Shown here: one piece after another, positions 33,427-43,954 of the stretch
How the letters are laid out: each line of letters opens with the position of its first letter
Position numbering within the stretch: the first letter of the stretch is position 1
Source: Acidaminococcus fermentans
Lineage (GTDB): Bacteria > Bacillota > Negativicutes > Acidaminococcales > Acidaminococcaceae
Assembly: GCF_009696675.1 (NCBI RefSeq)
Contig: NZ_VULN01000001.1
Span: 62,001 to 126,000, forward strand
Reading direction: 5' to 3'
Length of the DNA stretch: 64,000 nucleotides
Position numbers and translations under genes: made by a program
Notes under the pieces: model-generated
The model's input: the letters and a program-made list of their open reading frames with translations, nothing else
Databases searched by the model: none
Told to the model about the DNA's origin: nothing

Positions 33427-35142
33427 TTACAGCGCCTTGTCCAAAATGTCCCGGATGGCCTGGATCCAGTCTCCTTCGAAGGACACGTCGGCCATTTCGC
33501 CGCTGCACCGGAGCTTGGTTTCCATAGCGCCCCGCTTCATGGTCTTGGGTCCGATGACGATCCGCAGAGGGCAGCCGATAAGGTCCGCATCCTTGAACTT
33601 CACCCCGGCCCGTTCGTCCCGGTCATCCAGCAGGGTGTCGATGCCGGCAGCGTTCAGGGCATCGTGGACTTCCACAGCCTTCTGCCAGCTTTCTTCATCC
33701 TTTACGTTCATGGCCAGCACCATCACCTGGTAGGGGGCGATGTTTTTGGGCATGATGATCCCGTCTTTGTCGTGGTGCTGTTCGATGGCAGCAGCCAGGG
33801 TCCGGCCCACGCCGATGCCGTAGCAGCCCATGACCAGGGGATGTTCCTTTCCGTCCACGTCCAGATAGGTGGCATGGAGGGCTTCACTGTATTTGGTGTT
33901 CAGTTTGAACACCTGGCCCACTTCGATGCCCCGGGCTTCCTTCAGATGGCCGTCACAGTGGGGGCATTTGTCCCCGGCCACGGCGGTGCTGATGTCCGCC
34001 ACCTGGGTGTACACGAAATCCCGGGAGGGTTCCGCATTCACATAGTGGACGTCCTTTTCGTTGGCCCCGCAGCACACATTGTGCATGTTCATCACGGAAT
34101 GGTCGATGAGGATGATGGCCTTGTCCTTGTCAAGGCCGATGGGTCCCATGAATCCGGGCACCGTGCCGGCTTCCCGGATCAGGTTGTCGGGAGCCATGTC
34201 CACTTCGTTGCAGCCTACGGCGTTCACCACTTTGGTGTCGTTGACTTCCTTGTCCCCCCGGACAAAGCACAGCACCAGTTTCCCTTCGTCGGTGACAAAG
34301 GCCACGGCCTTCACGCTTTTTTCCACAGGAGCCTTCAGGAAGCTGCACACGGCTTCAATGGTATTGCACCCAGGGGTTTCCTTCTTTTCCAGTGCTTTGG
34401 GTTCTTCCGCAGGAGCTGCGATGGCGGCACATTCGGCCTTTTCCACGTCGGCGGCATAGTCGCAGGTGTCGCAGTACACGATCCCCGCTTCCCCGCTGTC
34501 TGCCAGGGCCATGAATTCATGGCTGCCCTTGCCGCCGATGGCCCCGCTGTCCGCTTCCACCGGCCGGTAATCCAGGCCGCACCGGGTGAAGATCCGGGAG
34601 TAGGCATCGTATTCGTCCTGGTAGGATTTGTCCAGGCCTTCCATATCCTTGTCAAAGGAATAGGCGTCCTTCATGATGAATTCCCGGCTGCGCATCAGCC
34701 CGAACCGGGGGCGCTTTTCGTCCCGGAACTTGCTCTGGATCTGGTACAGGGTCACAGGCAGCTGCCGGTAGCTCCGCAGGTCGTCCCGTACCAGGGTGGT
34801 CACCAGTTCTTCGTGGGTGGGCCCCAGGCAGAAGTCCCGGCCGTGCCGGTCTTTCAGTTTGAACATTTCCGCCCCGTAAGCCGGCCACCGGCCGCTTTCC
34901 TGCCAGATTTCAGAAGGCTGGACAATGGGCATCATGATTTCCTGGGCGCCGGTGGGGACCATTTCCTCCCGGATGATCTCTTCGATCTTCCGCAGGCTCC
35001 GCCAGGCCAGGGGCAGATAGCTGTACAGGCCGCCGGCCACCTTCCGGATGTATCCGGCCCGGAGCATCAGCTTGTGGCTTTCAATGACGGCTTCTGCCGG
35101 TACCTCTCTGAGAGTGGGTGCATACAATTGGGAAACGCGCAT
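33427..35142 (-). CDS. proS: Prolyl-tRNA synthetase (bacterial long form with editing domain)
   Basis: 571 aa. Class II catalytic motifs: motif 2 in SKFRDEKRPRFGLMRSREF (about 140-158), motif 3 in GCYGIGVGRTLAAAIEQ (about 435). Between them is the YbaK-like INS editing domain (about 220-390) that deacylates Ala-tRNA(Pro). The C-terminal anticodon-binding domain ends with CSGEMADVSFEGDW. The start at 35142 is 2 nt from the ispG stop region with GGAAG upstream. Confidence 0.97.
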   Translation of the reverse strand: MRVSQLYAPTLREVPAEAVIESHKLMLRAGYIRKVAGGLYSYLPLAWRSLRKIEEIIREEMVPTGAQEIMMPIVQPSEIWQESGRWPAYGAEMFKLKDRHGRDFCLGPTHEELVTTLVRDDLRSYRQLPVTLYQIQSKFRDEKRPRFGLMRSREFIMKDAYSFDKDMEGLDKSYQDEYDAYSRIFTRCGLDYRPVEADSGAIGGKGSHEFMALADSGEAGIVYCDTCDYAADVEKAECAAIAAPAEEPKALEKKETPGCNTIEAVCSFLKAPVEKSVKAVAFVTDEGKLVLCFVRGDKEVNDTKVVNAVGCNEVDMAPDNLIREAGTVPGFMGPIGLDKDKAIILIDHSVMNMHNVCCGANEKDVHYVNAEPSRDFVYTQVADISTAVAGDKCPHCDGHLKEARGIEVGQVFKLNTKYSEALHATYLDVDGKEHPLVMGCYGIGVGRTLAAAIEQHHDKDGIIMPKNIAPYQVMVLAMNVKDEESWQKAVEVHDALNAAGIDTLLDDRDERAGVKFKDADLIGCPLRIVIGPKTMKRGAMETKLRCSGEMADVSFEGDWIQAIRDILDKAL

Positions 35143-35144
35143 GT

Positions 35145-36212
35145 TTACAACTTCCTTTCGTCTATGATCTTGTGGATTTCTTCAAACAGCTCTTCAACCA
35201 GCCGGTCTTCCGGCACTTTCCGGAGGATCTCTCCTTTCCGGAACAGCAGGCCTTCGCCTTTGCCCCCGGCAATGCCCACATCGGCTTCCCGGGCTTCTCC
35301 CGGCCCGTTCACCACGCAGCCCATGACGGCTACGGTAATGGGATCCGGGATCTCTTCCAGACGGGCTTCCACTTCATGGGCCACTTTTTCCAGGCTCCAG
35401 CAGGTGCGCCCGCAGGTGGGGCAGGATACCAGGGTAGGTCCATGCTGGCGCAGGCCCAGGGATTTCAAAATCTCGAACCCGGCATCGATTTCCGCCAGGG
35501 GATCCCCGGTAAGGGAAACCCGGATGGTGTCCCCGATGCCTTCCGCCAGGAGGGTACCGATGCCCACGGCACTTTTAATAAGACCGCTGTGGATGGTCCC
35601 GGCTTCGGTGATCCCCACATGGAGGGGATAGTCACACTCTTTGGCCATGAGCCGGTAGGCCGCCAGGGTCAGGGGCACATCGTGGGCCTTGAGAGAAATG
35701 ACGATATTATTATAATCCATCTCTTCCAAAATATGAATATGGCGCCAGGCGGCTTCCACCAGAGCTTCCGCCACAGGGTGCCCGTATTTTTCCAGCAGGT
35801 CCCTGGGCAGGGAACCGGCATTCACCCCGATCCGGATGGGCACCTGCCGCTCCCGGGCAGCAGCCACCACTTTTTCCACCCGGTCCCGTCCGCCGATGTT
35901 CCCCGGGTTCAGCCGCAGGGCGTCCACCCCGCTGCGGAGGGCCTCCAGGGCCAGCCGGTAGTCGAAATGGATATCGGCCACCAGGGGGATGGCGATCTGT
36001 TTCCGGATTTCTTTCAGGGCCTGGGCCGCTTCCAGCGTGGGCACGGCGCACCGGATGATTTCACAGCCCCGTTCCGTCAGCCGGTGGATCTGGTCCACGG
36101 TGGCGGCAATGTTTTCCGTCTTGGTATTGGTCATGGACTGGACGGCCACCGGATGGTTCCCTCCAATGGTGACGCTGCCAATGGTTACTTCACGGCTTTT
36201 TCTTCTTTCCAT
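35145..36212 (-). CDS. ispG: 4-hydroxy-3-methylbut-2-en-1-yl diphosphate synthase (flavodoxin/ferredoxin)
   Basis: 355 aa. TIM-barrel start RKSREVTIGSVTIGGNHPVAVQ-type sequence with VQSMTNTKTEN, and the C-terminal 4Fe-4S ligands in SCPTCGRTCW (about 268) with GCVVNGPGEAREADVGIAG. It reduces MEcPP to HMBPP in the MEP isoprenoid pathway. The neighbouring dxr supplies an earlier step and uppS uses the products. The ferredoxin at 40117 is a plausible electron donor from the same operon. Confidence 0.96.
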   Translation of the reverse strand: MERRKSREVTIGSVTIGGNHPVAVQSMTNTKTENIAATVDQIHRLTERGCEIIRCAVPTLEAAQALKEIRKQIAIPLVADIHFDYRLALEALRSGVDALRLNPGNIGGRDRVEKVVAAARERQVPIRIGVNAGSLPRDLLEKYGHPVAEALVEAAWRHIHILEEMDYNNIVISLKAHDVPLTLAAYRLMAKECDYPLHVGITEAGTIHSGLIKSAVGIGTLLAEGIGDTIRVSLTGDPLAEIDAGFEILKSLGLRQHGPTLVSCPTCGRTCWSLEKVAHEVEARLEEIPDPITVAVMGCVVNGPGEAREADVGIAGGKGEGLLFRKGEILRKVPEDRLVEELFEEIHKIIDERKL

Positions 36213-36220
36213 ATTCCCTC

Positions 36221-37237
36221 CTACTGCAGCAGATCATGCATGGTGGCGAAAATGGTCAGGGCCACGATGCAGGCCACCCCGATCATCTGGATGATTTCCT
36301 TGGCTTTGGGCGCCAGGGCATGGCCCAGGAGCCCTTCCACCACCAGCACCAGGAACTGGCCTCCGTCCAGGGCCGGGATGGGCACCAGGTTCAGTACCGC
36401 CAGGTTCAGGCTCAGGAAGGCCATGAACTCCAGATAGGGCACCGCCCCCTGGGCCGCCACGTCTCCTGCCATATGGGCCACACCGATGGGCCCGGCGATA
36501 TCCGCCCGGACCTTCCCGGTGATCATCTTCCGCAGCCCGTCCACCATGGCCACGGTGGTCTTCCCTACGGCCAGGCCGGCAGTCTTCAGGCTTTCCCAAA
36601 GAGACAGCTGCCGGTGTTCCAGGGGAGGCCGGACCCCGATCAGGAACCGCTTGGATTCCCCGTCGAACCGGGGCTGGAGAGTCAGGGTCATTTCCCGGCC
36701 GTCCCGCCTGATCACCACTTTCCCTGGTTTGGGGCCGTTCTCCTGGACCAGGCTGTTGATGTCATTCCATTTCTCCAGTTTCCGGCCGTTGATGCTCACC
36801 AGCCGGTCCCCAGCCTGGAGCCCGGCAGCGGCTCCCGGGTATCCTTCCATCAGGGACCCTACCACCGGCTTGTTCACCGGCAGGGTCAGGCCGCTGACCG
36901 CAAAGATCCCGAAAAACAGCAGGAAGGGCAGCAGGAAATTCATGAAGGGCCCGGCCAGGATCACCAGCATCCGGGCCCACAGGGGCCGTCCGTTGAACCC
37001 CCGGGGAGTCACTGCTTCTCCCGGCTCCATGCCGGCGATCCGGTTGTACCCTCCCAAAGGGCACAGCCGGAGAGAATACAGGGTCTCCCCCACTTTTTTC
37101 TGGATCAGCTTGGGCCCGAAGCCGATGGAAAACTCCGTCACCAGCATACCGGTGCCCTTGGCCGCCAGAAAATGGCCCAGTTCGTGGACCGTAATCAGCA
37201 CACCGAACAGTACGATGGCTGCCAGTATCGTTGTCAA
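36221..37237 (-). CDS. rseP: Site-2 intramembrane zinc metalloprotease (RseP/RasP)
   Basis: 338 aa. Zinc motif VHELGHFLAAK in the first membrane helix (about residues 17-27), one PDZ domain about 115-185 (GYPGAAAGLQAGDRLVSING), and the second conserved motif NLVPIPALDGG near residue 290. It cleaves membrane-bound anti-sigma factors or remnant signal peptides. The usual genomic neighbourhood uppS-cdsA-dxr-rseP-proS/ispG is kept. Confidence 0.95.
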   Translation of the reverse strand: MTTILAAIVLFGVLITVHELGHFLAAKGTGMLVTEFSIGFGPKLIQKKVGETLYSLRLCPLGGYNRIAGMEPGEAVTPRGFNGRPLWARMLVILAGPFMNFLLPFLLFFGIFAVSGLTLPVNKPVVGSLMEGYPGAAAGLQAGDRLVSINGRKLEKWNDINSLVQENGPKPGKVVIRRDGREMTLTLQPRFDGESKRFLIGVRPPLEHRQLSLWESLKTAGLAVGKTTVAMVDGLRKMITGKVRADIAGPIGVAHMAGDVAAQGAVPYLEFMAFLSLNLAVLNLVPIPALDGGQFLVLVVEGLLGHALAPKAKEIIQMIGVACIVALTIFATMHDLLQ

Positions 37238-37249
37238 AACACAATCCTC

Positions 37250-38404
37250 CTACACTCCCTGGGCAACCAGGGCTTCTGCCTTCTGCCGGGCCAGACGGTC
37301 CGCTTCCACAATGGTTTCGTACCCGTCCACTTTGGCCGGCACCGTTGCATCCAGCACCTTTTCGATGAGATCAGCAATGTCCAAAAAGGACAGCCGGCCT
37401 TTCAGGAATGATGCCACCGCCACCTCATTGGCGGCGTTGAAGGTACAGGGCAGGGTGCCTCCCTGTTTCCCGGCGGCAATGGCCAGGGCCAGGGCCCGGA
37501 ACACTTTGGTGTCCGGTTCATAAAAAGTCAGAGGCCCGGCCTTCACCAGGTCCAGCTGGTCAAAGGCCACCGGCCACCGGTCCGGCCAGCTGAGGGCGTA
37601 CTGGATGGGCAACTTCATGTCCGCCACCCCCAGTTGGGCCATCACGGCCCCGTCACTGTATTCCACCAGGCTGTGGACGATGCTCTGGGGATGGATCACC
37701 GGCACGATCTTTTCGTATGGGGCGTCAAACAGCCAGTGGGCTTCGATCACTTCCAGCCCCTTGTTGGCCAGGGTGGAGGAATCGATGGTCACCTTGGTGC
37801 CCATGGTCCAGGTGGGATGATGGAGGCACTGCTCCACCGTCACGTTCTGGAGCTCTTCCCGGGTCTTTCCCCGGAAGGGGCCCCCGGAGGCGGTCAAAAG
37901 GATCCGTTTCAGGTCCTTGTGGGCGTTCCCCTGGAGGCACTGGAAAATGGCACTGTGTTCGCTGTCCACGGGAGTCAGCCGGACCCCGGCCTTCTTCACC
38001 GCTTCCATCACCAGGCTGCCGGCGGCCACCAGGGTCTCCTTGTTGGCCAGGGCGATGTCCTTCCCGGCCCGGATGGCCGCCAGGGTGGGCTGCAGGCCTG
38101 CGTATCCCACCATGGCTCCCAGTACCGTATCCGCCTGGCTGCAGGTGGCTGCGGCCATGATCCCTTCAGGACCGGCGAGGATTTCCGTAGGGCCCTCATA
38201 CCGTTCTTTCAGCCTGCGGGCCGCTTCCGGATCGGACAGGGCTGCCAGGGCCGGATGGAATTTCCGGATCTGGGCTTCCAGCAGCTGGTCATTTTTATGG
38301 GCCGCCAGGGCCACCACCCGGATCCGTTCCGGATTGGCCGCGGCCACTTCCAGGGTCTGGGTACCGATGGACCCGGTGGACCCCAATACTGCAATGTTCT
38401 TCAT
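37250..38404 (-). CDS. dxr: 1-deoxy-D-xylulose 5-phosphate reductoisomerase
   Basis: 384 aa from the ATG at 38404, which has GAAGGAGG upstream; the frame extends further but lacks a start site and overlaps the cdsA end. NADPH-binding VLGSTGSIGTQTLEV at the N-terminus, metal-binding PVDSEHSAIFQCL near 145, and the substrate loop LTASGGPFRG near 172. It makes MEP from DXP, the committed step of the MEP pathway. Confidence 0.96.
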   Translation of the reverse strand: MKNIAVLGSTGSIGTQTLEVAAANPERIRVVALAAHKNDQLLEAQIRKFHPALAALSDPEAARRLKERYEGPTEILAGPEGIMAAATCSQADTVLGAMVGYAGLQPTLAAIRAGKDIALANKETLVAAGSLVMEAVKKAGVRLTPVDSEHSAIFQCLQGNAHKDLKRILLTASGGPFRGKTREELQNVTVEQCLHHPTWTMGTKVTIDSSTLANKGLEVIEAHWLFDAPYEKIVPVIHPQSIVHSLVEYSDGAVMAQLGVADMKLPIQYALSWPDRWPVAFDQLDLVKAGPLTFYEPDTKVFRALALAIAAGKQGGTLPCTFNAANEVAVASFLKGRLSFLDIADLIEKVLDATVPAKVDGYETIVEADRLARQKAEALVAQGV

Positions 38405-38415
38405 GGCAACCTCCT

Positions 38416-39246
38416 TCAGCCCAACAGGACCAGGGTGATGAAATAATAGGCAAAAGGCACCGAGAAAATCAGACTGTCGCACCGGTCCAGCACGCCCCCA
38501 TGGCCGGGGAAGAAGTTGCCGGAATCCTTGATGTCACAGGACCGTTTCAGGATGCTTTCCACCAGGTCCCCCAGAGGGGCAAAGAACCCGATGCCCACCC
38601 CCAGGAGCAGCACCGGCACCAGAGGATACTGGAGCCACAGGCTGCCCAGGAGCCAAACGGTGGCCACACAGCCCAGGAACCCGCACAGGGCTCCTTCCCG
38701 GGTCTTTTTGGGACTGACTTTGGGCAGCAGCTTGGTCTTCCCGAAGGCCCGTCCCCCGAAATAAGCAAAGGTGTCACTGGCCCAGGTGGCGAACATCACC
38801 GTCCACAGCAGAGCTTCCCCCAGGCTCACCTGGCCCCAGAGGGGAATGGTGTGGACGGAGCCAGTGAGCTCCCGGAGCAGGATGAAATGGGCAAAGGGCA
38901 GTCCCAGGTACACCAGGGCCATGCAGGTAAGGCCGGTGTTTTCCGGAAAATGGCCCTGGGCGTACAGATACAGCCCTTCCAGCATCACCAGGAGGGAAAA
39001 CAGGGTCACCAGGGGCAGCAGCCATCCCGGCTGCCCCAGGCCCGCTGCGGCGATCAAAAGCGCCGTGCCCGCAAGCCCGGTGGCCCGGTACACCTGGATC
39101 CCGTCCCGGGTGAGCATATTCCGGTATTCCCGGAAGCCCACCAGCCCCAGGATCAGCACCCCCAGGGCAAACAGGAGACCTCCCATTTTGATCAAAAACA
39201 ATGCAATGGGGATGGCCACAAGGGCCGTCCGTATTCTCTGTCCCAT
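38416..39246 (-). CDS. cdsA: Phosphatidate cytidylyltransferase
   Basis: 276 aa, multi-spanning membrane protein (about eight hydrophobic segments). The CDS signature LKRSCDIKDSGNFFPGHGGVLDRCDS is visible near the C-terminus (key residues Lys, Asp, PGHGG, DRxD). It forms CDP-diacylglycerol for phospholipid synthesis. It is 11 nt upstream of dxr and 12 nt downstream of uppS. Confidence 0.95.
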   Translation of the reverse strand: MGQRIRTALVAIPIALFLIKMGGLLFALGVLILGLVGFREYRNMLTRDGIQVYRATGLAGTALLIAAAGLGQPGWLLPLVTLFSLLVMLEGLYLYAQGHFPENTGLTCMALVYLGLPFAHFILLRELTGSVHTIPLWGQVSLGEALLWTVMFATWASDTFAYFGGRAFGKTKLLPKVSPKKTREGALCGFLGCVATVWLLGSLWLQYPLVPVLLLGVGIGFFAPLGDLVESILKRSCDIKDSGNFFPGHGGVLDRCDSLIFSVPFAYYFITLVLLG

Positions 39247-39258
39247 GTTCTGCGCCTC

Positions 39259-40056
39259 TTATTTCTGATTCAGGCCGCCAAACCGGCGGTCCCGTTTTTC
39301 ATAACTGTACACTGCTTCCGTCAGCAGCTCTTCGGTAAAGTCCGGCCAGAAAACAGGGGTGGTCCAGAATTCCGAATAAGCGATCTGCCAGAGCATGAAA
39401 TTGCTTACCCGCAGGTCTCCTCCGGTGCGGATCAGAAGATCCGGTGCCGGCAGGCCCCGGGTATACAGGTGTTCTTCGATGGTCTTTTCATTTATGGCAT
39501 CCGGAGACAGGGTCCCTGCCTGGACGGCCCGGGCGATGTCCCGGACGGCGTCCACCATTTCCCGCTGGCCTCCGTAATTGATTGCAATGTTAAGGATGAT
39601 CCCCGTGTTGTCTTTGGTGACTTCCAGGGCATGGTCCATTTTTTCCTGGACAATGGCAGGCAGCCCTTCACGGGATCCCATGAAACGGATGCGCACATTG
39701 TACTGGTTGAATTCTTCCAGTTCACTGGTAAGATACTGACACAACAGATCCATGATGAACCGGACTTCCGTCACCGGCCGTTTCCAGTTTTCCGTGGAAA
39801 AGGCGTAGACGCTGAGGGCTTTGATGCCCAGATGATCGGCAAATTTCACGATCCGCCGCAGGGTACGGGCGCCGGCTGCATGGCCGAAGGTCCGGGGTTT
39901 CCCCTGGGCTCTGGCCCACCGTCCGTTGCCGTCCATAATGATGGCCACATGGCGGGGGATCAGGTCGGGCTGAAGCATGGAGGTATCCACCCCGTCGATT
40001 TCGGGGATGGGCTCCGGTTTGGAAGTGAGGCCTAAAAGTTTTTTCAGCATTGGCAT
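39259..40056 (-). CDS. uppS: Undecaprenyl diphosphate synthase (cis-prenyltransferase)
   Basis: About 265 aa. Signature HVAIIMDGNGRWARAQGKPR (catalytic Asp) near residue 35, STENWKRP near 85, and RTGGDLRVSNFMLWQ near 215. It makes the C55 lipid carrier for peptidoglycan and LPS from FPP and IPP. Two close ATGs exist, 40056 and 40050; AGGGG is better spaced for 40050 (MLKKLLG). A terminator of the upstream ferredoxin gene sits just before, so uppS relies on readthrough or its own promoter. Confidence 0.96.
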   Translation of the reverse strand: MPMLKKLLGLTSKPEPIPEIDGVDTSMLQPDLIPRHVAIIMDGNGRWARAQGKPRTFGHAAGARTLRRIVKFADHLGIKALSVYAFSTENWKRPVTEVRFIMDLLCQYLTSELEEFNQYNVRIRFMGSREGLPAIVQEKMDHALEVTKDNTGIILNIAINYGGQREMVDAVRDIARAVQAGTLSPDAINEKTIEEHLYTRGLPAPDLLIRTGGDLRVSNFMLWQIAYSEFWTTPVFWPDFTEELLTEAVYSYEKRDRRFGGLNQK

Positions 40057-40062
40057 ACCCCT

Positions 40063-40103
40063 ATAAAAAAATTTGCGCAGCCTGCTTACGCGGGCTGCGC
40101 AAC
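40063..40103 (-). terminator. Terminator after the ferredoxin gene
   Basis: Minus strand GCGCAGCC...GGCTGCGC hairpin followed by AAATTTTTTTAT. Confidence 0.8.
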
Positions 40104-40116
40104 AACGCCAGAAAGC

Positions 40117-40290
40117 TTATTCAGCTTTGATAGCGCCTACCGGGCAAGCGCCGGAGCAAGCATCGCAATCGATGCAGCTGGCTTCGTCAACCTTGTACTT
40201 GCCGTTGTCTTCAGCGATTGCACCTACCGGGCAGGTCCCAGCGCAGGAACCGCAGCCGATGCATTCGTCTTGGTTAATTTTGTGTGCCAT
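40117..40290 (-). CDS. 2[4Fe-4S] ferredoxin, clostridial type
   Basis: 57 aa, MAHKINQDECIGCGSC..., with two CX2CX2CX3CP clusters (ECIGCGSCAGTCPVGAI and SCIDCDACSGACPVGAI). This is the low-potential electron carrier of anaerobes. Ribosome site GGGAGGTG upstream of the ATG at 40290. Possible clients are IspG, pyruvate:ferredoxin oxidoreductase or Rnf/hydrogenase outside the window. Confidence 0.95.
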   Translation of the reverse strand: MAHKINQDECIGCGSCAGTCPVGAIAEDNGKYKVDEASCIDCDACSGACPVGAIKAE

Positions 40291-40523
40291 TGGTCAGTAC
40301 ACCTCCCTTCGAATTTGCAACCAACAATAATTTGTAATGTATGGTCAGACAGGACGGTCTGCTTAAGGACATAAGCAGATTCATCTTGCCAGACTTGCGC
40401 AGGATGGTGAATAGAAGGTTCCGCCCGTACGATCCTGGCCTGCCAGCCTGCCGCCTCCAGCTTTTTCAGAGCCAGGGCCAGGGGCCGTGCCAATACGTCG
40501 GGGGCCTGGGAAGCTGCCGTCAT
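40224..40523 (-). CDS. Hypothetical protein coupled to frr, 99 aa
   Basis: The ATG shares a base with the frr stop (TGATG), a classic coupling arrangement. MTAASQAPDVLARPLALALKK... is helical, then EAAGWQARIVRAEPS and AYVLKQTVLSDHTLQIIVGC look like an alpha/beta small protein with natural codon use. The frame runs 67 nt into the ferredoxin gene in another frame, which is unusual, so the 3' end is doubtful. Family not identified. Confidence 0.45.
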   Translation of the reverse strand: MTAASQAPDVLARPLALALKKLEAAGWQARIVRAEPSIHHPAQVWQDESAYVLKQTVLSDHTLQIIVGCKFEGRCTDQWHTKLTKTNASAAVPALGPAR

Positions 40524-41086
40524 CACACCGACATGACTTCCTTTTCTTTCTGGGCCAGGACATCATCGATTTTCTTCATGAATTTGTCCGTCAGCTTCTG
40601 GGAAAAATCCGTTGCGTCCTTGGCATCATCTTCGGTGATTTCTTTGGCTTTGACCTGTTTTTTCACAGCGTCATTGAAATCCCGACGGATGTTCCGGATT
40701 TCCACCCGGCTGGCTTCGCCCTTTTTGTTGACCACTTTTACCAGTTCCTTCCGGCGTTCTTCCGTCAGGAGAGGCAGGTTCAGGCGAATCACCGTGCCGT
40801 CGTTGTTGGGATTCAGACCCAGGTCACTGGTCATAATGGCCTTTTCAATGACCTTCAGCAGGCTCCGGTCCCAGGGTTGGATCACAATCATCCGGGGTTC
40901 CGGCACGGACACGTTGGCCACCTGGGTCACCGGAGTGGGAGCCCCATAGTAGTCCACCTTCACCTGATCCAGCAGGGACGGGGTAGCCCGCCCGGTGCGG
41001 ATGTTGGTCAGTTCGTTCCGGAGCGCATGGAGCGCTTTATCCATCTTTTCTTGGGTTTTGTTCTGTAATTCTTCGATCGTTGCCAT
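40523..41086 (-). CDS. frr: Ribosome recycling factor
   Basis: 187 aa, standard length. Three-helix bundle domain with ALHALRNELTNIRTGRATPS at the N-terminus (conserved RTGRA), domain II with PEPRMIVIQPWDRSLLKVIE, and the C-terminal KIDDVLAQKEKEVMSV helix. It splits post-termination ribosomes with EF-G. It begins directly at the pyrH stop. Confidence 0.97.
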   Translation of the reverse strand: MATIEELQNKTQEKMDKALHALRNELTNIRTGRATPSLLDQVKVDYYGAPTPVTQVANVSVPEPRMIVIQPWDRSLLKVIEKAIMTSDLGLNPNNDGTVIRLNLPLLTEERRKELVKVVNKKGEASRVEIRNIRRDFNDAVKKQVKAKEITEDDAKDATDFSQKLTDKFMKKIDDVLAQKEKEVMSV

Positions 41087-41824
<738 letters not shown>

Positions 41825-41915
41825 CTACAGAGTTCCGCAGATCTTGAACAAGAAGTCATCCACAGTTCTACAATGCTTTTGGGGGCCCTGTCTCCAGGTG
41901 CTCCCGTTCCTTATC

Positions 41916-41944
41916 ATTATAGGTGAAAATGTTCGTTCCTGCAA
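41916..41944 (-). promoter_or_regulatory. Promoter of pyrH-frr
   Basis: Minus strand TTGCAG (41939-41944), 17 nt, TATAAT (41916-41921), located after the tsf terminator; leader about 95 nt. Confidence 0.75.
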
Positions 41945-41970
41945 GACTGAATCTAAAATGTCTCATAAAA

Positions 41971-42002
41971 CAAGGGGCTGCCGCACAAGCGAGAGCCCCT
42001 TG
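41971..42002 (-). terminator. Terminator of rpsB-tsf
   Basis: Minus strand stem CAAGGGGCT / AGCCCCTTG followed by TTTTAT, just beyond the tsf stop at 42011. Confidence 0.8.
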
Positions 42003-42010
42003 CAAGAGTG

Positions 42011-42892
42011 TTATTTTACGAAGCTGGCAACTTCAGCAGCGAAGTCTTCCTTCTTCTTTTCAATGCCTTCGCCCAGCTGGAAGCGGACGAATCTCTTTGC
42101 TTTGGCATTGTGTTCCTTCAGCAGGGCGCTGATGGATTTATCCGGATCTTTGATGAATTCCTGATCCACCAGGCAGATTTCCTTATAGAATTTCTGGATA
42201 CGGCCCAGCACCATCTTTTCGATGATTTTTTCAGGTTTGCCTTCGTTCTTGGCCTGTTCGGACAGGACTTCTTTTTCATGGTCCAGTTCGCTGGCAGGAA
42301 CCTGGGTCCGGTCCAGATAGGACGGGTTGGCAGCAGCGATGTGCATGGCCACGTCTTTGGCCACTTCCGCATCCCCGCCTTCCAGTTCAACCAGGACACC
42401 GATCTTGCCGGCCCCATGGATGTAATGGCCCAGGGTGTCGTTGCCGTATTCATACACGGCGAAACGGCGGACATCGATCTTTTCGCCGATCTTGGCGATG
42501 GCTTCGGTAATCACTTCGCTGACTTTCTTGTCAGTGCCGTCGAAGGTCTGATCGTTCAGTTCAGCCACATCAGCCGGTTTGTGGGCGGCAATGTGTTTGG
42601 CAACGCTCAGCACCAGTTTTTTGTATTCGTCAGTGTTGGCCACGAAGTCGGTTTCGCAGTTGACTTCCACCAGGACAGCCACTTTGTTGGCTTCGTCCAC
42701 ATAATCAGCCACCAGGCCTTCAGCAGCCACACGGCTGGCCTTCTTGGCAGCCTTGGACAGGCCTTTTTCTCTCAGGAAGTCGATTGCCTGGTCCATATCG
42801 CCGTTGGTGGCGGTCAGGGCCTTTTTGCAGTCCATCATGCCTGCGCCAGTACGTTCACGCAGTTCTTTTACCATGCTAGCAGTAATTGCCAT
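42011..42892 (-). CDS. tsf: Elongation factor Ts
   Basis: 293 aa. N-terminal UBA-like domain with [19 protein letters not shown], the TDFVANTD motif ([15 protein letters not shown], about residue 80) that contacts EF-Tu, and two core subdomains. It recycles EF-Tu-GDP. It follows rpsB by 42 nt in the conserved rpsB-tsf order. Confidence 0.97.
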   Translation of the reverse strand: MAITASMVKELRERTGAGMMDCKKALTATNGDMDQAIDFLREKGLSKAAKKASRVAAEGLVADYVDEANKVAVLVEVNCETDFVANTDEYKKLVLSVAKHIAAHKPADVAELNDQTFDGTDKKVSEVITEAIAKIGEKIDVRRFAVYEYGNDTLGHYIHGAGKIGVLVELEGGDAEVAKDVAMHIAAANPSYLDRTQVPASELDHEKEVLSEQAKNEGKPEKIIEKMVLGRIQKFYKEICLVDQEFIKDPDKSISALLKEHNAKAKRFVRFQLGEGIEKKKEDFAAEVASFVK

Positions 42893-42934
42893 CAGTATTC
42901 CTCCTGTAACTTTATGGAATTGGGAAAGGACGGC

Positions 42935-43684
<750 letters not shown>

Positions 43685-43842
43685 TTTTGTTTCCTCCTGT
43701 TTTTTCCTCCGCAGATCATTTTTCGCTTAACCTTGCCAGCAGCCAGCAAGGACAGCCGCGTCCTGACTCTGCGTGTGTGGTATAGTGGGCTGTGCAATCA
43801 CAGCCGATAGAGATTATATCATATTTGTTACAAAAGTTGCAA
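43685..43842 (-). promoter_or_regulatory. Promoter and ~120-nt leader of rpsB-tsf
   Basis: Minus strand TTGCAA (43837-43842), 18 nt, TATAAT (43813-43818). The leader contains paired segments (GGCTGTGATTGCACAGCC; CCTTGCTGGCTGCTGGCAAGG) and could hold an S2 autoregulatory structure. Upstream of the -35 is a strong hairpin GGTTGCTGCAC/GTGCAGCAACC. Confidence 0.65.
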
Positions 43843-43954
43843 GGGGTTGCTGCACGAAAGGTGCAGCAACCCGTCAATTGTCAATTGTCAATGGCCGGTG
43901 GAGGGAACCTGCAGCCGCAGGTTCCTATGAAGGGAAACGCATTCCCGGGGGAAT

